From contig OZ242006.1 of NCBI GenBank assembly GCA_965204705.1, positions 744,001 to 808,000 of the forward strand: DNA of 64,000 nucleotides. The letters are read 5' to 3'. Shown here in pieces: positions 45,078-54,022 of this stretch (the stretch's first letter is position 1; every line of letters starts with the position of its first letter). A program made the position numbers and the translations under genes. The stretch is from Bin5 sp965204705. GTDB taxonomy: Bacteria > Chloroflexota > Anaerolineae > Caldilineales > Caldilineaceae. The notes beneath the pieces are model-generated. The model saw only the letters and a program-made list of their open reading frames with translations, was not told where the DNA came from and did not search any database.

Positions 45078-48000
45078 CTACTGAAACTGCCGTCGCAGCG
45101 CCTCCAGCGACTCTTTAGCGTAGAAATACTCGAAGTGATGGCAGCTGAGCACATCCACCTGCAGGCCCGGCCAGTTGCCGCCCCGCACGCCCCGCGCCGA
45201 CGCCACCCCGACCAGCAAATCGTTCGGCCCCAGAACCTGGTCCAACGCTTTATCCAGTATGCGCGTCATCTCAGTCTTGGAGAACAGCTTACGCCAGTTT
45301 ATCGGGCCGTCCATCTCCGAATTTACGCCGATCTGGATGTAATACTTCACGTTCACCTCATTGCGCGGGTCGTTCAGCTTCTCATACAACTCCGCGCTCG
45401 GCGCCAGGTCCTGGATACCGGTGGTCAGCCGTGAAATCCCAATCACCAGGAGTTGGGCCAGCAGTTCATAATCCATCAGCCCCGCCTGATTGAGGATGAT
45501 CGTTGCCAGCCAGGGAATGAGCCGGTGCGATTCCGCCAGCGCAGTGCCTGTGTTGTGCGCCCCGACCATGACTACCCGCTCCACAAACTGGTGCCCGCTC
45601 TCCATCTCCACGCAGACGCGGGCCACCTGTGTTCCCATGCTGTGAGAGAAAATATCAAGCGGTGGACCCGTGTCAGTGCCAAACCCAAGACGTCGCAGCT
45701 CCGCCGTCATTAGCAGCCCGCTCTCTCGGATGCCGGTGTTGATCGTCTCGTAGTCGAACGTCAGCGCTAGATCGTATTCATCCAGCTCCTTCAGATGGGG
45801 CAGCGCCCTCTGGACCAGCTTCTCAGTGCTGCTGCCGAAACCGTGCGTGATCAGCAGCGCCCGCCGCGCCTTCGACACATCCTGCGACGTTACCTTCGAA
45901 TAGACCGGTGTCCCGCCCGACTCCATGCGGACCTGGCGCACACCCAGGTCAGGTGGGAGCTTCTGATAGAACAGCTTGTAGAAGAGCACCCGCACGGCAT
46001 GTTTCGTGTCGCGGACCGCTACATCCGCACCCTCCTCGCCCGGCGCAGGGTCTTTGCGCGCCGCAGCCTCTGCCATCCGCCACTCCTCCTGCAGATAGCT
46101 GAATAGCCGCCCAAACGCCCCTCTCACGCCCCTGCCATGCCCGCCTTCAGCACGATTCCCGCCCCTGGCGTTCCCCCATGACCTTCGCCAAGTATCCGCA
46201 AAACCGCGCTTTGCCGCCGCCGAATCCGGGATCGGCAGATGCGTAATCTCCACCGCCATACGTCGCCTGTCGCCGTCTTCCGACAGGTTCTGCGCGTCGG
46301 TGGGGTGGCCCACCATGTAGTAGTACTCGCCGTCAAACGCGACCGCCGCAATCCCTGCTATCTCCGGATCATTCTCCACGCTCAGTGCAATCCGCAGCGG
46401 AGACTCGGCGCTGATCGTCGACAACTGCTCCGCAGACGTGTCCAGGACCAGTACCCCGGGCGAACCGCCGCCCCCGGCGCTGTGCGAGAATGAGAGCGGC
46501 TGGAAAAACGGCGCGGCTTCCGGACTGTTCAGCCCCGGCGGCAACGATATCGGATCCTCTGCATCCCAGGAGAACTGCTTCAGACTGCTCACAACCAGCA
46601 GACCACCCAACCCCGCCGGTTTCTCCACCGTAATGTCTAGGTCCGTCCCCACATTGATCCTGTTTTGCCCCTGCGGCAGAGCGCACTCCTCCTGCTTTCG
46701 AAGGGCCGTAACCGCCACCTGCTTCGTGATCCAGCGGTCATGCGTATCGTCCCGCTGCACCATCAGATTACGCACGCGCGGACCGTCGTAGCGGATGCCG
46801 TTCATCAGTTCGGCCAGCGGGCCGAAGGCCCGTGTCTGTTCGGCCTCGCTCGGCTCGTTCAGCTCCGGCATCTCCAGCACGTCAAAGGAGGTGGGAACCC
46901 GCGTGGCGAACACTTTGAAAATCTCCGTCTCAGATTCGGCGCCCGGCTCTTTCACCGTCGGCTCGATATTGTTGACGAAAAAAGCCTTGCCCGGCGCCAC
47001 TAACTGATAGGGCGCCCGCTCCGGGTAGATGCGGCGGATGCCGAACTGCGCCGACAGAGAGAACGCGGTCACATAGAGATTCTCAGAGCTGTTGTTCCGA
47101 ACCGTGATCCAGAGCTTGCGCCCCGGCGGCAGCACGCCGTCCTGCCCCAGCGGCTCCCCGTCCGTAGGCGAAGTCAAGCTGGCCCGCGTGTAAGTCTGGA
47201 CGTCAACACTCAGCGCCTCTTCCATCAGCGCCATCGGCGACGGATTCCGCAGCGTGCGCACATTGTGATAGGTCGCCAGATGATGCAGATACTCAGCCGT
47301 CTTGGCCGCGCCCGCCTGCGTGCGCGGCGGCCTGTCCTCCACGATCTGCACGCCGCTGCCGTCCTGGATGACGTACGCGTCGTTCTCTACCGCCACGTGG
47401 AAATGGGTGAATCCATCCTGCGTGCTTCTTCCCACCGCATGCAGAAACGGGGAAGAGGGCGCGGTCGTCAGCTCCGCAAGCAGAAACGGGTCCGCGCTGG
47501 TCACCTCGTACATCAACCTCTGGTATCCGTAGGCAGTCACCTTCGCCCTGGCAGGCAGACTGAACTCGGTGTGGCGCACACCCTTGATCAGAGCGTACGA
47601 TGAATCGACTCTGGCGTCGGTCACCTCGCCGCGGCCAAGCCCCCGGCCCTCCAGCGCATCGCTGCCGGCCGGGTACAGCTCCACCTGGCTGCCTGGCGTC
47701 AGACCGACCGCCGCGCCGCCGCCGATACGAATAATCACGTCGTTGCCCGTATCGCCCGCCTCTCTGGCACTGATCACATTCAGGTAGGAACCGGCATGCG
47801 GCGTCAGCTCGCCGAAGACCGCACGGTTGCCCGGGCCTTCCAACTGGGGCAGCTGCCTCGCATAGACGCTGTGGACCTGGGTCTGCACCGCGTCATGCAC
47901 CTCCCGCCAGTTCATCTTCGGATGCAGCTCCTGCAGCTTCTGCAGCAGGTAATAGGTCATCGCCCCGTACCAGGCGCCGTCGGTCGGCGAGCGGTACTCG

Positions 48001-48656
48001 TGGCTCATCTCCTCATCCCGGCAACCGGCCAGCAGCACGTGGTCGCTACCCAGCTTCCCGGACCAGTGGCGGCTGGCGACCGTCCTGGCCCCCGCCGCTT
48101 CCGGCAGGACCGTGCCCGCAGGCCGCGCACGGCGGTCCGCCGCGGTCCGCCGCACCGGTACAAACGCCCGCGTGCCCGAACCCGCGTGGCAGCAGTCCAG
48201 CACCACCGTTACCCGCGCGCCGCGCGCCTCGGCCGCGGCGATCAGCGCGGCCAGTTCCTTGTCCAGGATGTCGTAAACGGGCTTCCCGCCTTCATCCGTA
48301 GTACGGCTGTCGCTTGGCACCAGCGTCTCATCGTAGCCGTCCGGCTCATTGGGGTCGGCAGAGATGGCCTGAGAGCCGTGCCCGCTGTAATGAAAAAACA
48401 GTTGATCACCGACCCTGGCCTGCTCGATCAGCCACCGCCAGCCATCGATAATGTTTTGTCGAGAGGGGAGCTTCTCGTCCGGTTCAGCGCCTGTTGAGGT
48501 TAGCAGCCGGATGTTCTCAGTCGGCACACCCAGACGTTGCGTCAGGAATCCGTAAATCGCCCTGGCATCGTTGGCGCAACCGCCCAGATCGGATATCACG
48601 GTGCTTCGGTAATGATTGATTCCGACCACCAGAGCAAACAACCGAGGAGACAACAT
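45078..48656 (-). CDS. Caspase-like (C14) protease fused to an alpha/beta-hydrolase
   Basis: This protein of about 1192 residues has at least three parts. Residues 1-290 are a caspase/metacaspase p20-like domain: LFALVVGINHYR, catalytic His93 in HYSGHGSQA and Cys156 in VVLDCCHAGSG. A middle region of about 600 residues contains an all-beta segment (LWITVRNNSSENLYVTAFSL) resembling the DUF4384 modules seen beside bacterial caspases, and a Gly/Arg-rich linker. The last 260 residues are an alpha/beta-hydrolase: ALLITHGFGSS, the nucleophile elbow FSHSMGTQVAR (Ser about 1000) and a late His in LSCHHFEYF. A protease joined to a lipase or esterase suggests an effector that could attack membranes when activated; this is inference. 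The ATG chosen has AAGGA six bases upstream; a TTG two codons earlier is possible. Confidence 0.85.
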   Translation of the reverse strand: MLSPRLFALVVGINHYRSTVISDLGGCANDARAIYGFLTQRLGVPTENIRLLTSTGAEPDEKLPSRQNIIDGWRWLIEQARVGDQLFFHYSGHGSQAISADPNEPDGYDETLVPSDSRTTDEGGKPVYDILDKELAALIAAAEARGARVTVVLDCCHAGSGTRAFVPVRRTAADRRARPAGTVLPEAAGARTVASRHWSGKLGSDHVLLAGCRDEEMSHEYRSPTDGAWYGAMTYYLLQKLQELHPKMNWREVHDAVQTQVHSVYARQLPQLEGPGNRAVFGELTPHAGSYLNVISAREAGDTGNDVIIRIGGGAAVGLTPGSQVELYPAGSDALEGRGLGRGEVTDARVDSSYALIKGVRHTEFSLPARAKVTAYGYQRLMYEVTSADPFLLAELTTAPSSPFLHAVGRSTQDGFTHFHVAVENDAYVIQDGSGVQIVEDRPPRTQAGAAKTAEYLHHLATYHNVRTLRNPSPMALMEEALSVDVQTYTRASLTSPTDGEPLGQDGVLPPGRKLWITVRNNSSENLYVTAFSLSAQFGIRRIYPERAPYQLVAPGKAFFVNNIEPTVKEPGAESETEIFKVFATRVPTSFDVLEMPELNEPSEAEQTRAFGPLAELMNGIRYDGPRVRNLMVQRDDTHDRWITKQVAVTALRKQEECALPQGQNRINVGTDLDITVEKPAGLGGLLVVSSLKQFSWDAEDPISLPPGLNSPEAAPFFQPLSFSHSAGGGGSPGVLVLDTSAEQLSTISAESPLRIALSVENDPEIAGIAAVAFDGEYYYMVGHPTDAQNLSEDGDRRRMAVEITHLPIPDSAAAKRGFADTWRRSWGNARGGNRAEGGHGRGVRGAFGRLFSYLQEEWRMAEAAARKDPAPGEEGADVAVRDTKHAVRVLFYKLFYQKLPPDLGVRQVRMESGGTPVYSKVTSQDVSKARRALLITHGFGSSTEKLVQRALPHLKELDEYDLALTFDYETINTGIRESGLLMTAELRRLGFGTDTGPPLDIFSHSMGTQVARVCVEMESGHQFVERVVMVGAHNTGTALAESHRLIPWLATIILNQAGLMDYELLAQLLVIGISRLTTGIQDLAPSAELYEKLNDPRNEVNVKYYIQIGVNSEMDGPINWRKLFSKTEMTRILDKALDQVLGPNDLLVGVASARGVRGGNWPGLQVDVLSCHHFEYFYAKESLEALRRQFQ

Positions 48657-49055
48657 TCGCAATCCTTATAGACAAGTGAGTTACGCTATCACTTCGCCAA
48701 AAGCGAGCGGACAGTTTATGGGAAATAGAGCGATCATAGCACACTGACGGCACAAAGAATAACCGAAATTTGCAGGAAAGATTGTGTCCATCCATCGAAA
48801 GATCTGTACATCTTTCATATGGTATCCTCGGGTTGGCTACGAGAGTCCTACACAGACAACAAAGCGATTTGCCGCGCCTGCAAATCTCCTTGGAGGCTCT
48901 TTGGATGCTTGCTGTTAACGGGGAGAGATTACCGGACTGCCCGGTCGTAGAAGATTGTTGGGACTGGCAAAAAGATCCAGATACGATTGTCTATGTCTTG
49001 GCCGTCTTATGTTCGCCTCATGCCCTACCGCCGCGTGACTCCGCAAGGACAGTCT
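48657..49055. other. Intergenic region upstream of the caspase gene
   Basis: About 400 bases. The minus strand has TATAAG just before the caspase start, too weak to call a promoter. A plus-strand frame (48770-49069) is open but has no supportable signal. The stretch has lower G+C than its surroundings. Confidence 0.4.
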
Positions 49056-49451
49056 CTATCCAACTCTAATTTCTGTAAATCCGTCGAGTCCATTCAAAGT
49101 CATGACCAAATGATTGAGAACGTCCCTGCCAAGAAGTGGTTCACTGCCAGCAGCCGCAGCTACGGCCGAGACTGAATCAACCGTCTTTCCACCTATGCGG
49201 ACTCTTACTGTATATCGATCGAGCGTTTGCATACCACCTGCTGTGCCGCGCAATAGGACTGTGTCCTCGTATTCTGCGCCAACTTCCATCAATATGTCTT
49301 GAGGAAGCATCGTACCATCCGCACCAGAATCAGCGAAAGCATATACGGTGACTGGTGACCTGCTGGAAGCATATCCATCGACTGTTACCGAAATAAAAGG
49401 TGCGGAAGGAACATAAGAATAGTCGTAAACAAAGGAAAAGACGTCACTCAT
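49056..49451 (-). CDS. Retropepsin-like aspartic protease
   Basis: This 131-residue single-domain aspartic protease is of the retroviral type. The catalytic motif is VYAFADSGADGTMLP (Asp-Ser-Gly), followed by a flap-like strand region. The second hallmark LLGRDVLNHLVMTLNG is the hydrophobic-Gly motif that packs behind the active site. Like retropepsins it would work as a homodimer. Its ATG overlaps the stop of the upstream gene (ATGA), so both are made together. The pair recurs in cyanobacteria and Chloroflexota to my knowledge, but its role is unknown; a regulated protease or toxin-antitoxin-like pair is possible. Confidence 0.85.
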   Translation of the reverse strand: MSDVFSFVYDYSYVPSAPFISVTVDGYASSRSPVTVYAFADSGADGTMLPQDILMEVGAEYEDTVLLRGTAGGMQTLDRYTVRVRIGGKTVDSVSAVAAAAGSEPLLGRDVLNHLVMTLNGLDGFTEIRVG

Positions 49452-49837
49452 TTCTGAGTCTCTATTCGTGGATGTCGTATCCGGAATGAATGTTCAGGAA
49501 CTGTTTCAACCTTTCTACGCAGTACAACCTTGTCAAGATACTGTGTACGTACTCGTTGCAGGAGGAAGACAGGGTCAGGATCATGATCGACTAGCTTGCC
49601 TTCACAAATTGCCACGAACTGACCCAAATGGGTCTCAACCAGTTCCGCGTGCAAATCTCTGTATGCCTCTACATTCTGATTCATAATGGATCGGTTTGGA
49701 TTGACCGGAAAGGACGAAAAAGTGCGGGTTATTGTTTCCAATAGTACATCCGTGATGTCGCGTTCCGTGGTCACGGCTACCTTTTCCACCTGCTTATAGA
49801 TGTCCACCGGAACATCCAGTACAACCTGTGTGCCCAT
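49448..49837 (-). CDS. DUF5678-like protein coupled to the retropepsin
   Basis: This 129-residue protein has two parts. The N-terminus (MGTQVVLDVPVDIYKQVEK, then VAVTTERDITDVLLETI) looks like a ribbon-helix-helix antitoxin start. The C-terminus has LHAELVETHLGQFVAICEGK, then LVDHDPDPVFLLQRV and FRIRHPRIE, the DUF5678 pattern (G-x-F/Y-V-A-I, V-D-H-D-P-D, final PRIE). Together with the overlapping protease gene it forms a two-gene module in which this protein may be a DNA-binding regulator, partner or substrate. The start has GGAG nine bases upstream. An alternative start adds 16 residues. Confidence 0.75.
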   Translation of the reverse strand: MGTQVVLDVPVDIYKQVEKVAVTTERDITDVLLETITRTFSSFPVNPNRSIMNQNVEAYRDLHAELVETHLGQFVAICEGKLVDHDPDPVFLLQRVRTQYLDKVVLRRKVETVPEHSFRIRHPRIETQK

Positions 49838-50046
49838 TTTGGCTTTCTCCCGCGATAGTAGGTTGCCTATCAGTCGGATGCCCAAGTTAGGCCGTCGTTG
49901 ACAAGGAACGAATAATCAGGGCAGGTAGCGAAACATGATCGTCCAACCCGTGGAATACGAATCGGACGATTCACCGAAACTCCGTGTGTCTTGTTTCTCC
50001 AACTTCCTACCCTGAGCTTACCACTCAGTCGCGGTCACGCCAACCT

Positions 50047-51720
50047 TCACTCACCCCGCGTCGAGCTGCCCTGCTCAAACCACGCCGGCGGCTCCGGCAG
50101 CGACGCCGCCAGAATCTCACCGAACTCCTGCCCCTGCCGCGTCTCGGTCAAAGCGCCCAGCAGCGCAAACTCCTGTTCAATAGCCCTGCGCCGCCCCTGC
50201 GCGTCATCCAGACGCTCAGCCGAATTCTCCCCCGCCAGCGCCACAAGCAGCGCAAGGCGCCGGATCGGTGCAACATCCTCCCAGCGCATCGGGCTTTCCG
50301 AAGCCAGCGTCCACGCCTGCGTCTGCGCCTCGCCGCTGCCCGGATGATGCCAGCGCAGCGCCAGCGTACCCAGAGGCCCTGCCGCCCCCGGCCGCGCCTT
50401 CAGCCGGTACACGACCGTGTTCTCCTGGCCCACGTGCAACTCCGCGAAATCCTCCTCGTCATCCTCAAATGACTCATTCGCGGCCGCCCGGTTGAGGTAG
50501 CCGACCAATCGCCACTCCTCCACCGTCTCTGCGTCCCAGGTGACCTGCGCACGCGCTTCGTCCGCCGCCGGGCTGAAAAGCTGAGAGAACGAGTCCGCCG
50601 ACAGCAGACCCTGCGCCTCTTCCGGCGAATACACATACCGGTACCAGCCGTCGCCGTCGTTGCTCACCTGCTCCAGCAGGTCGTCATTGTAGTTGGCGAT
50701 GCCCACACCCACCGCGACCAGCCGGATCGGGTTCGCCTCGGCCCGCTGACCGCCCAGCGACTCGATGATCGACTCGGCCCGCGTGTCGCCCACGTTGGCC
50801 ACGCCGTCGCTGATGAAGAAGACGTAATGCAGCGCGTCAGGGTCCCGCCGTCGCCCCTCCAGAGCCAGTTCATAGCCCTTGCGCAGCCCTGCCTCGGCAT
50901 TCGTGCTCTGGTTGGGGCGGAAGTCCTGCAGCGACCGGGTCAGCGCCGGATCGTCCGGCGCCGCGTGCCGCACCGTGTACTCGCCCAATACAACCTCCGA
51001 GAACTGGACAAGCGAAATCCGATCCTCCGCCGACAGCCGCCCAATCAACGCCTCGACGAGCGTACGCGCCGTATCCAGCTTATTGTCCTCTCCCATCGAT
51101 CCCGAAGCATCCAACACAACCGAAACATGGCGTCTGGCTGGCATCTCCGCCGGCGCCGCCGCGCTCAGTCCCATCAATGCCAGCCAGGAATCGGGGTCGA
51201 GAGGATCCATTGTGATAATCAGGTCCAAATGGAAGGTCTTGTCACCCTCCGGCTGCGTGTAGTCCCAGCGCAACGCGTTGAGCCACTCCTCCACGCGCAC
51301 GTCATCCGGTTCGAGAATATAGCCCTGGCGCGCAAGGGCCAGCGACCGCCGCCACGACGCGTCATCCGCGTCCAATCCAAATGTCGATGTCGTTTCCAGG
51401 CTGGTGGGAACCACCGGCGGCAGCTGCGCCTCCGGTCTGTGTCCGCGCCGGTCTCCGCGTCCCGAATGCGGAGAGGGCCGCCCCGGGCTGGAAGCCGATG
51501 AAGCAGACTGCATCGCCACCTGGCCGCTCGAAGCCCGCTTGTTCGAACTTGCAACCGCCTGCTGTTCACCTTGCGCCGGCGCCATCGCCGCCGCGCAGCC
51601 GGCCAAAAGAAGCGCCAGCAGCCCCAGGATCGGGACGTGCCAGTTGCGTAATAGACTTCTCCAACCGCATGCGCGGTTCGTTCCTTTGATTCTGGTTGCT
51701 CTGTCGGCTCTGCGTACCAC
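50047..51720 (-). CDS. YfbK-like lipoprotein with von Willebrand factor A domain
   Basis: This 557-residue protein has a lipoprotein signal (LLALLLAGC) and a Ser/Gly-rich spacer. A YfbK N-terminal module (DASWRRSLALARQGYILEPD, then VRVEEWLNALRWDY) is followed by a VWA domain with the MIDAS metal motif VVLDASGSMG and the later Thr/Asp residues (RPNQSTNAEAG, FFISDGVAN). Beyond it is a beta-rich DUF3520-type end. VWA proteins bind ligands through a divalent cation, and YfbK proteins sit on the outer face of the membrane. The start is GTG with AAGGAGG six bases upstream. It is upstream of, and on the same strand as, the DUF5678/retropepsin pair and the caspase fusion, but about 200 bases separate them. 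Confidence 0.9.
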   Translation of the reverse strand: MVRRADRATRIKGTNRACGWRSLLRNWHVPILGLLALLLAGCAAAMAPAQGEQQAVASSNKRASSGQVAMQSASSASSPGRPSPHSGRGDRRGHRPEAQLPPVVPTSLETTSTFGLDADDASWRRSLALARQGYILEPDDVRVEEWLNALRWDYTQPEGDKTFHLDLIITMDPLDPDSWLALMGLSAAAPAEMPARRHVSVVLDASGSMGEDNKLDTARTLVEALIGRLSAEDRISLVQFSEVVLGEYTVRHAAPDDPALTRSLQDFRPNQSTNAEAGLRKGYELALEGRRRDPDALHYVFFISDGVANVGDTRAESIIESLGGQRAEANPIRLVAVGVGIANYNDDLLEQVSNDGDGWYRYVYSPEEAQGLLSADSFSQLFSPAADEARAQVTWDAETVEEWRLVGYLNRAAANESFEDDEEDFAELHVGQENTVVYRLKARPGAAGPLGTLALRWHHPGSGEAQTQAWTLASESPMRWEDVAPIRRLALLVALAGENSAERLDDAQGRRRAIEQEFALLGALTETRQGQEFGEILAASLPEPPAWFEQGSSTRGE

Positions 51721-52081
51721 AGCTGCCCTCCTTGTCGCTATCGTCCCCTCCGTCTTTCGGCCGATTACGTCACGTCGAAGGAGACGTGCACTGGTGTTGT
51801 GCAGTTGTCAGATGGGTTTTTTGCCGGCCCGATAGCAGTGTCCCATCAGGCCCGTCTGCCAACTGTACGGCCCAGGACAACAATAGGTTTCCTGAACCTG
51901 GCAACTACGTCTGAAACTGGGTTCAACTGACGCTGTGCTGTCTCGCCCGCCCGGTCCGGGAAACCGGCTCTACGACGAGCGCTCACAAAGCCCCCTGGGG
52001 AGGGAGGCTACCTTATCTGGCGCAGCAGGTAGTCACGAATGAACGGAGCAGACTTGCTTGCCTGCCCGGCAACTGTCTTCC
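51721..52081. other. Intergenic region
   Basis: About 360 bases between two minus-strand genes. Apart from the ribosome-binding site of the VWA gene (AAGGAGG on the minus strand), I see no terminator, repeat or small gene. Confidence 0.4.
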
Positions 52082-52687
52082 TTAACCACCGTTAGAGGGG
52101 TAATCAAACAACGGGTCCCACCCGGCCGCACCGTCCGGCAGCAGATCGAACAAATGCCAAACGCTGCAGTACAGGTCGCCCGGGCCAAACGAGTCCTTCG
52201 CTACCCGCACAATCGTACCGTCCCCGTTCTTGCGAAAGACCGACACCCCCGGCTGGTATCCGGACAGGAACTCTTCCTCTTCCCATCGAAAGCCCATATC
52301 CTCAATGAACGTCGTGCCCTCTGCCGAGAACATCGGAAACCGCCAGCCCCGCTTCCTCGCAAATGTGTCCTGCACTTCAGGACAGTCAGGCGACACCACC
52401 ACAAAAGCGGCCCGGCTCTGTAAATGGTGACACACGCCATTGAACTCGTCAGCCCACATCGTACAGTTCGAGCAGCCGGTCCCCATGTTGTGAACCAGGA
52501 TCAGGTCATCCTTACTGCCGAACATTTCCGAGAGTCTCACGGGGCCGTCCGCGTCCTTCAGTTCGTAATCTCTCACAGGCTCCGGCGGCAGTTGGCGCCG
52601 CAGCTTCACCAGCCTCCGTCGAGCCTCATCCAGCTCTTCAAGGGCACTGGCGATCGCCCTCTCCAACTCTGACCTGGTTTCATTCAT
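52082..52687 (-). CDS. DUF899 family thioredoxin-like protein
   Basis: This 201-residue cytoplasmic protein has the DUF899 pattern: an N-terminal helix (LEELDEARRRLVKLRRQLPP), then LILVHNMGTGCSNCTMWADE, where GCSNCTMW is the CxxC of a thioredoxin-like fold. VVVSPDCPEVQDTFARKRGW and FRFPMFSA-type strands follow. The fold suggests a peroxiredoxin or thiol-disulfide activity, but no reaction is established for the family. AGGAGG lies upstream of the chosen ATG; an upstream in-frame ATG would add eight residues. It lies 34 bases after rmuC on the same strand. Confidence 0.85.
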   Translation of the reverse strand: MNETRSELERAIASALEELDEARRRLVKLRRQLPPEPVRDYELKDADGPVRLSEMFGSKDDLILVHNMGTGCSNCTMWADEFNGVCHHLQSRAAFVVVSPDCPEVQDTFARKRGWRFPMFSAEGTTFIEDMGFRWEEEEFLSGYQPGVSVFRKNGDGTIVRVAKDSFGPGDLYCSVWHLFDLLPDGAAGWDPLFDYPSNGG

Positions 52688-52721
52688 CTCTTCCTCCTGG
52701 CGCCGACACACCTTGCACTCG

Positions 52722-53939
52722 TTATTCCCGTTCCACGGAGTGATCTGAGATCAAGGCACTACTCTCAATCTGCTGGGGCTGTGGAAATTCCTCTTTCTTG
52801 TCGGCGACCAACTCGGCAAACCTACGACCCTGTGGCAAGACTCGGCTTTCGAAGGACCTGACAGACTTGTTGAAGTTGTCAACGGCCCCCTGCAGCCGGG
52901 CGCCGGTATTCTGGAAATGATTCATGAAGGTCATCATCCGGTTGTGTAGCTCCCGACCTTCGTCCAGAATGATCTCAGCTTCTTCGGCAACGCGATGGCG
53001 TTGCCAGCCATTGGCGACAGACCACAACAGTGAGATTAGCGACGCGGGCGTGGCTATTGCCACCTTCTTGCTCATGGCGTACTCGATCAACTCAGGGTTG
53101 GCGTTCAGCGCCGCCGCCAGAAACTGGTCTCCAGGGACGAACATAACGACGAAACCCAACGAGCCTTCCACTTTCGTGCCATAGTCCTTTTTCGCCAAGT
53201 CGTCAACCTGTGATTTCAGGGCGTTGGCGTGCCTTTTCAGGGAAGCGTCCCTCTTCTCCTTGTCATCTGCGTCTTGCGCCTCCATATATGCTGCCGTCGA
53301 CGTCTTGGCATCAATTACTACCGTCCGCTCTTCCGGCAGCCGCACCGTCAGGTCAGGCCTGATCTGAGTCCCGCTCACCGCGACCTGTTCCGCGAAGTCA
53401 CAGTACTCCTCCATTCCCGCCAGTTCGACGACCCTCTTCAGCTGGACCTCTCCCCAACTGCCTATCTGCCTGTTGTCGGTCAGCGCGCTGGACAGCTTGC
53501 CGGTCTCGGCCGCGAGGTTATCGCTCCGCTGCGCCAGCAAACTGATCTGCGGGTTGAGCTTCTCATAATTCTGAGTAAGGGGCTTGACCAGCTCTTCAAA
53601 CTTCGCGTGGCTTTGTTTGAATTCGCCCTTGGCTACCTCCAACGTCTTGCCCAGATTCTCCTGCGCCAAATCCATGAACTGCGAATTGTTCGCCTGCAAC
53701 GCCTGGCTGGCCGTCGCCTGAAAACTCTCCTTCAACTGCTCTTTGGCCGTCTCCAGGATCTCCTCCGCACTGACTGACTGCGCCAAGCGACCTTCCAGCG
53801 CAGCCTTCTCCTCCCGGAAATCCGCCTCCATCCTTGACAAACGGCTCTTCGCGCGGGATCCCTGTACCAACCAGATGGCTACGCCCCCTAACAGACACCC
53901 GATAAGAACGCCTGCAACGACTGCAACGACTATATCCAT
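52722..53939 (-). CDS. rmuC: DNA recombination protein RmuC
   Basis: This 405-residue protein has an N-terminal membrane helix (VVAVVAGVLIGCLLGGVAIWL), a long coiled coil (about 30-135) and the RmuC nuclease-like domain. The domain motifs are SLLAQRSDNLAAETGKLSSAL, RQIGSWGEVQLKRVVELAGM, VVIDAKTSTAAYMEA and FVPGDQFLAAAL. In E. coli RmuC limits recombination between short inverted repeats. The Asp-Ala-Lys in VIDAK fits the PD-(D/E)xK-like fold proposed for the family. GAGGAG precedes the ATG. The next gene (DUF899) may be co-transcribed. Confidence 0.93.
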   Translation of the reverse strand: MDIVVAVVAGVLIGCLLGGVAIWLVQGSRAKSRLSRMEADFREEKAALEGRLAQSVSAEEILETAKEQLKESFQATASQALQANNSQFMDLAQENLGKTLEVAKGEFKQSHAKFEELVKPLTQNYEKLNPQISLLAQRSDNLAAETGKLSSALTDNRQIGSWGEVQLKRVVELAGMEEYCDFAEQVAVSGTQIRPDLTVRLPEERTVVIDAKTSTAAYMEAQDADDKEKRDASLKRHANALKSQVDDLAKKDYGTKVEGSLGFVVMFVPGDQFLAAALNANPELIEYAMSKKVAIATPASLISLLWSVANGWQRHRVAEEAEIILDEGRELHNRMMTFMNHFQNTGARLQGAVDNFNKSVRSFESRVLPQGRRFAELVADKKEEFPQPQQIESSALISDHSVERE

Positions 53940-54022
53940 CTCTCACTCCTCACCTGTGCGTGATCCCGAATCGAAAAGGCGGCAGTGTCAGAGGTCACCT
54001 GCCCTTCTCGAAGAGTGTAAGC

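Noticed and set aside
48770..49069. A 99-codon plus-strand frame upstream of the caspase gene
   Set aside because: No start signals or family motif; it overlaps the retropepsin end on the other strand.
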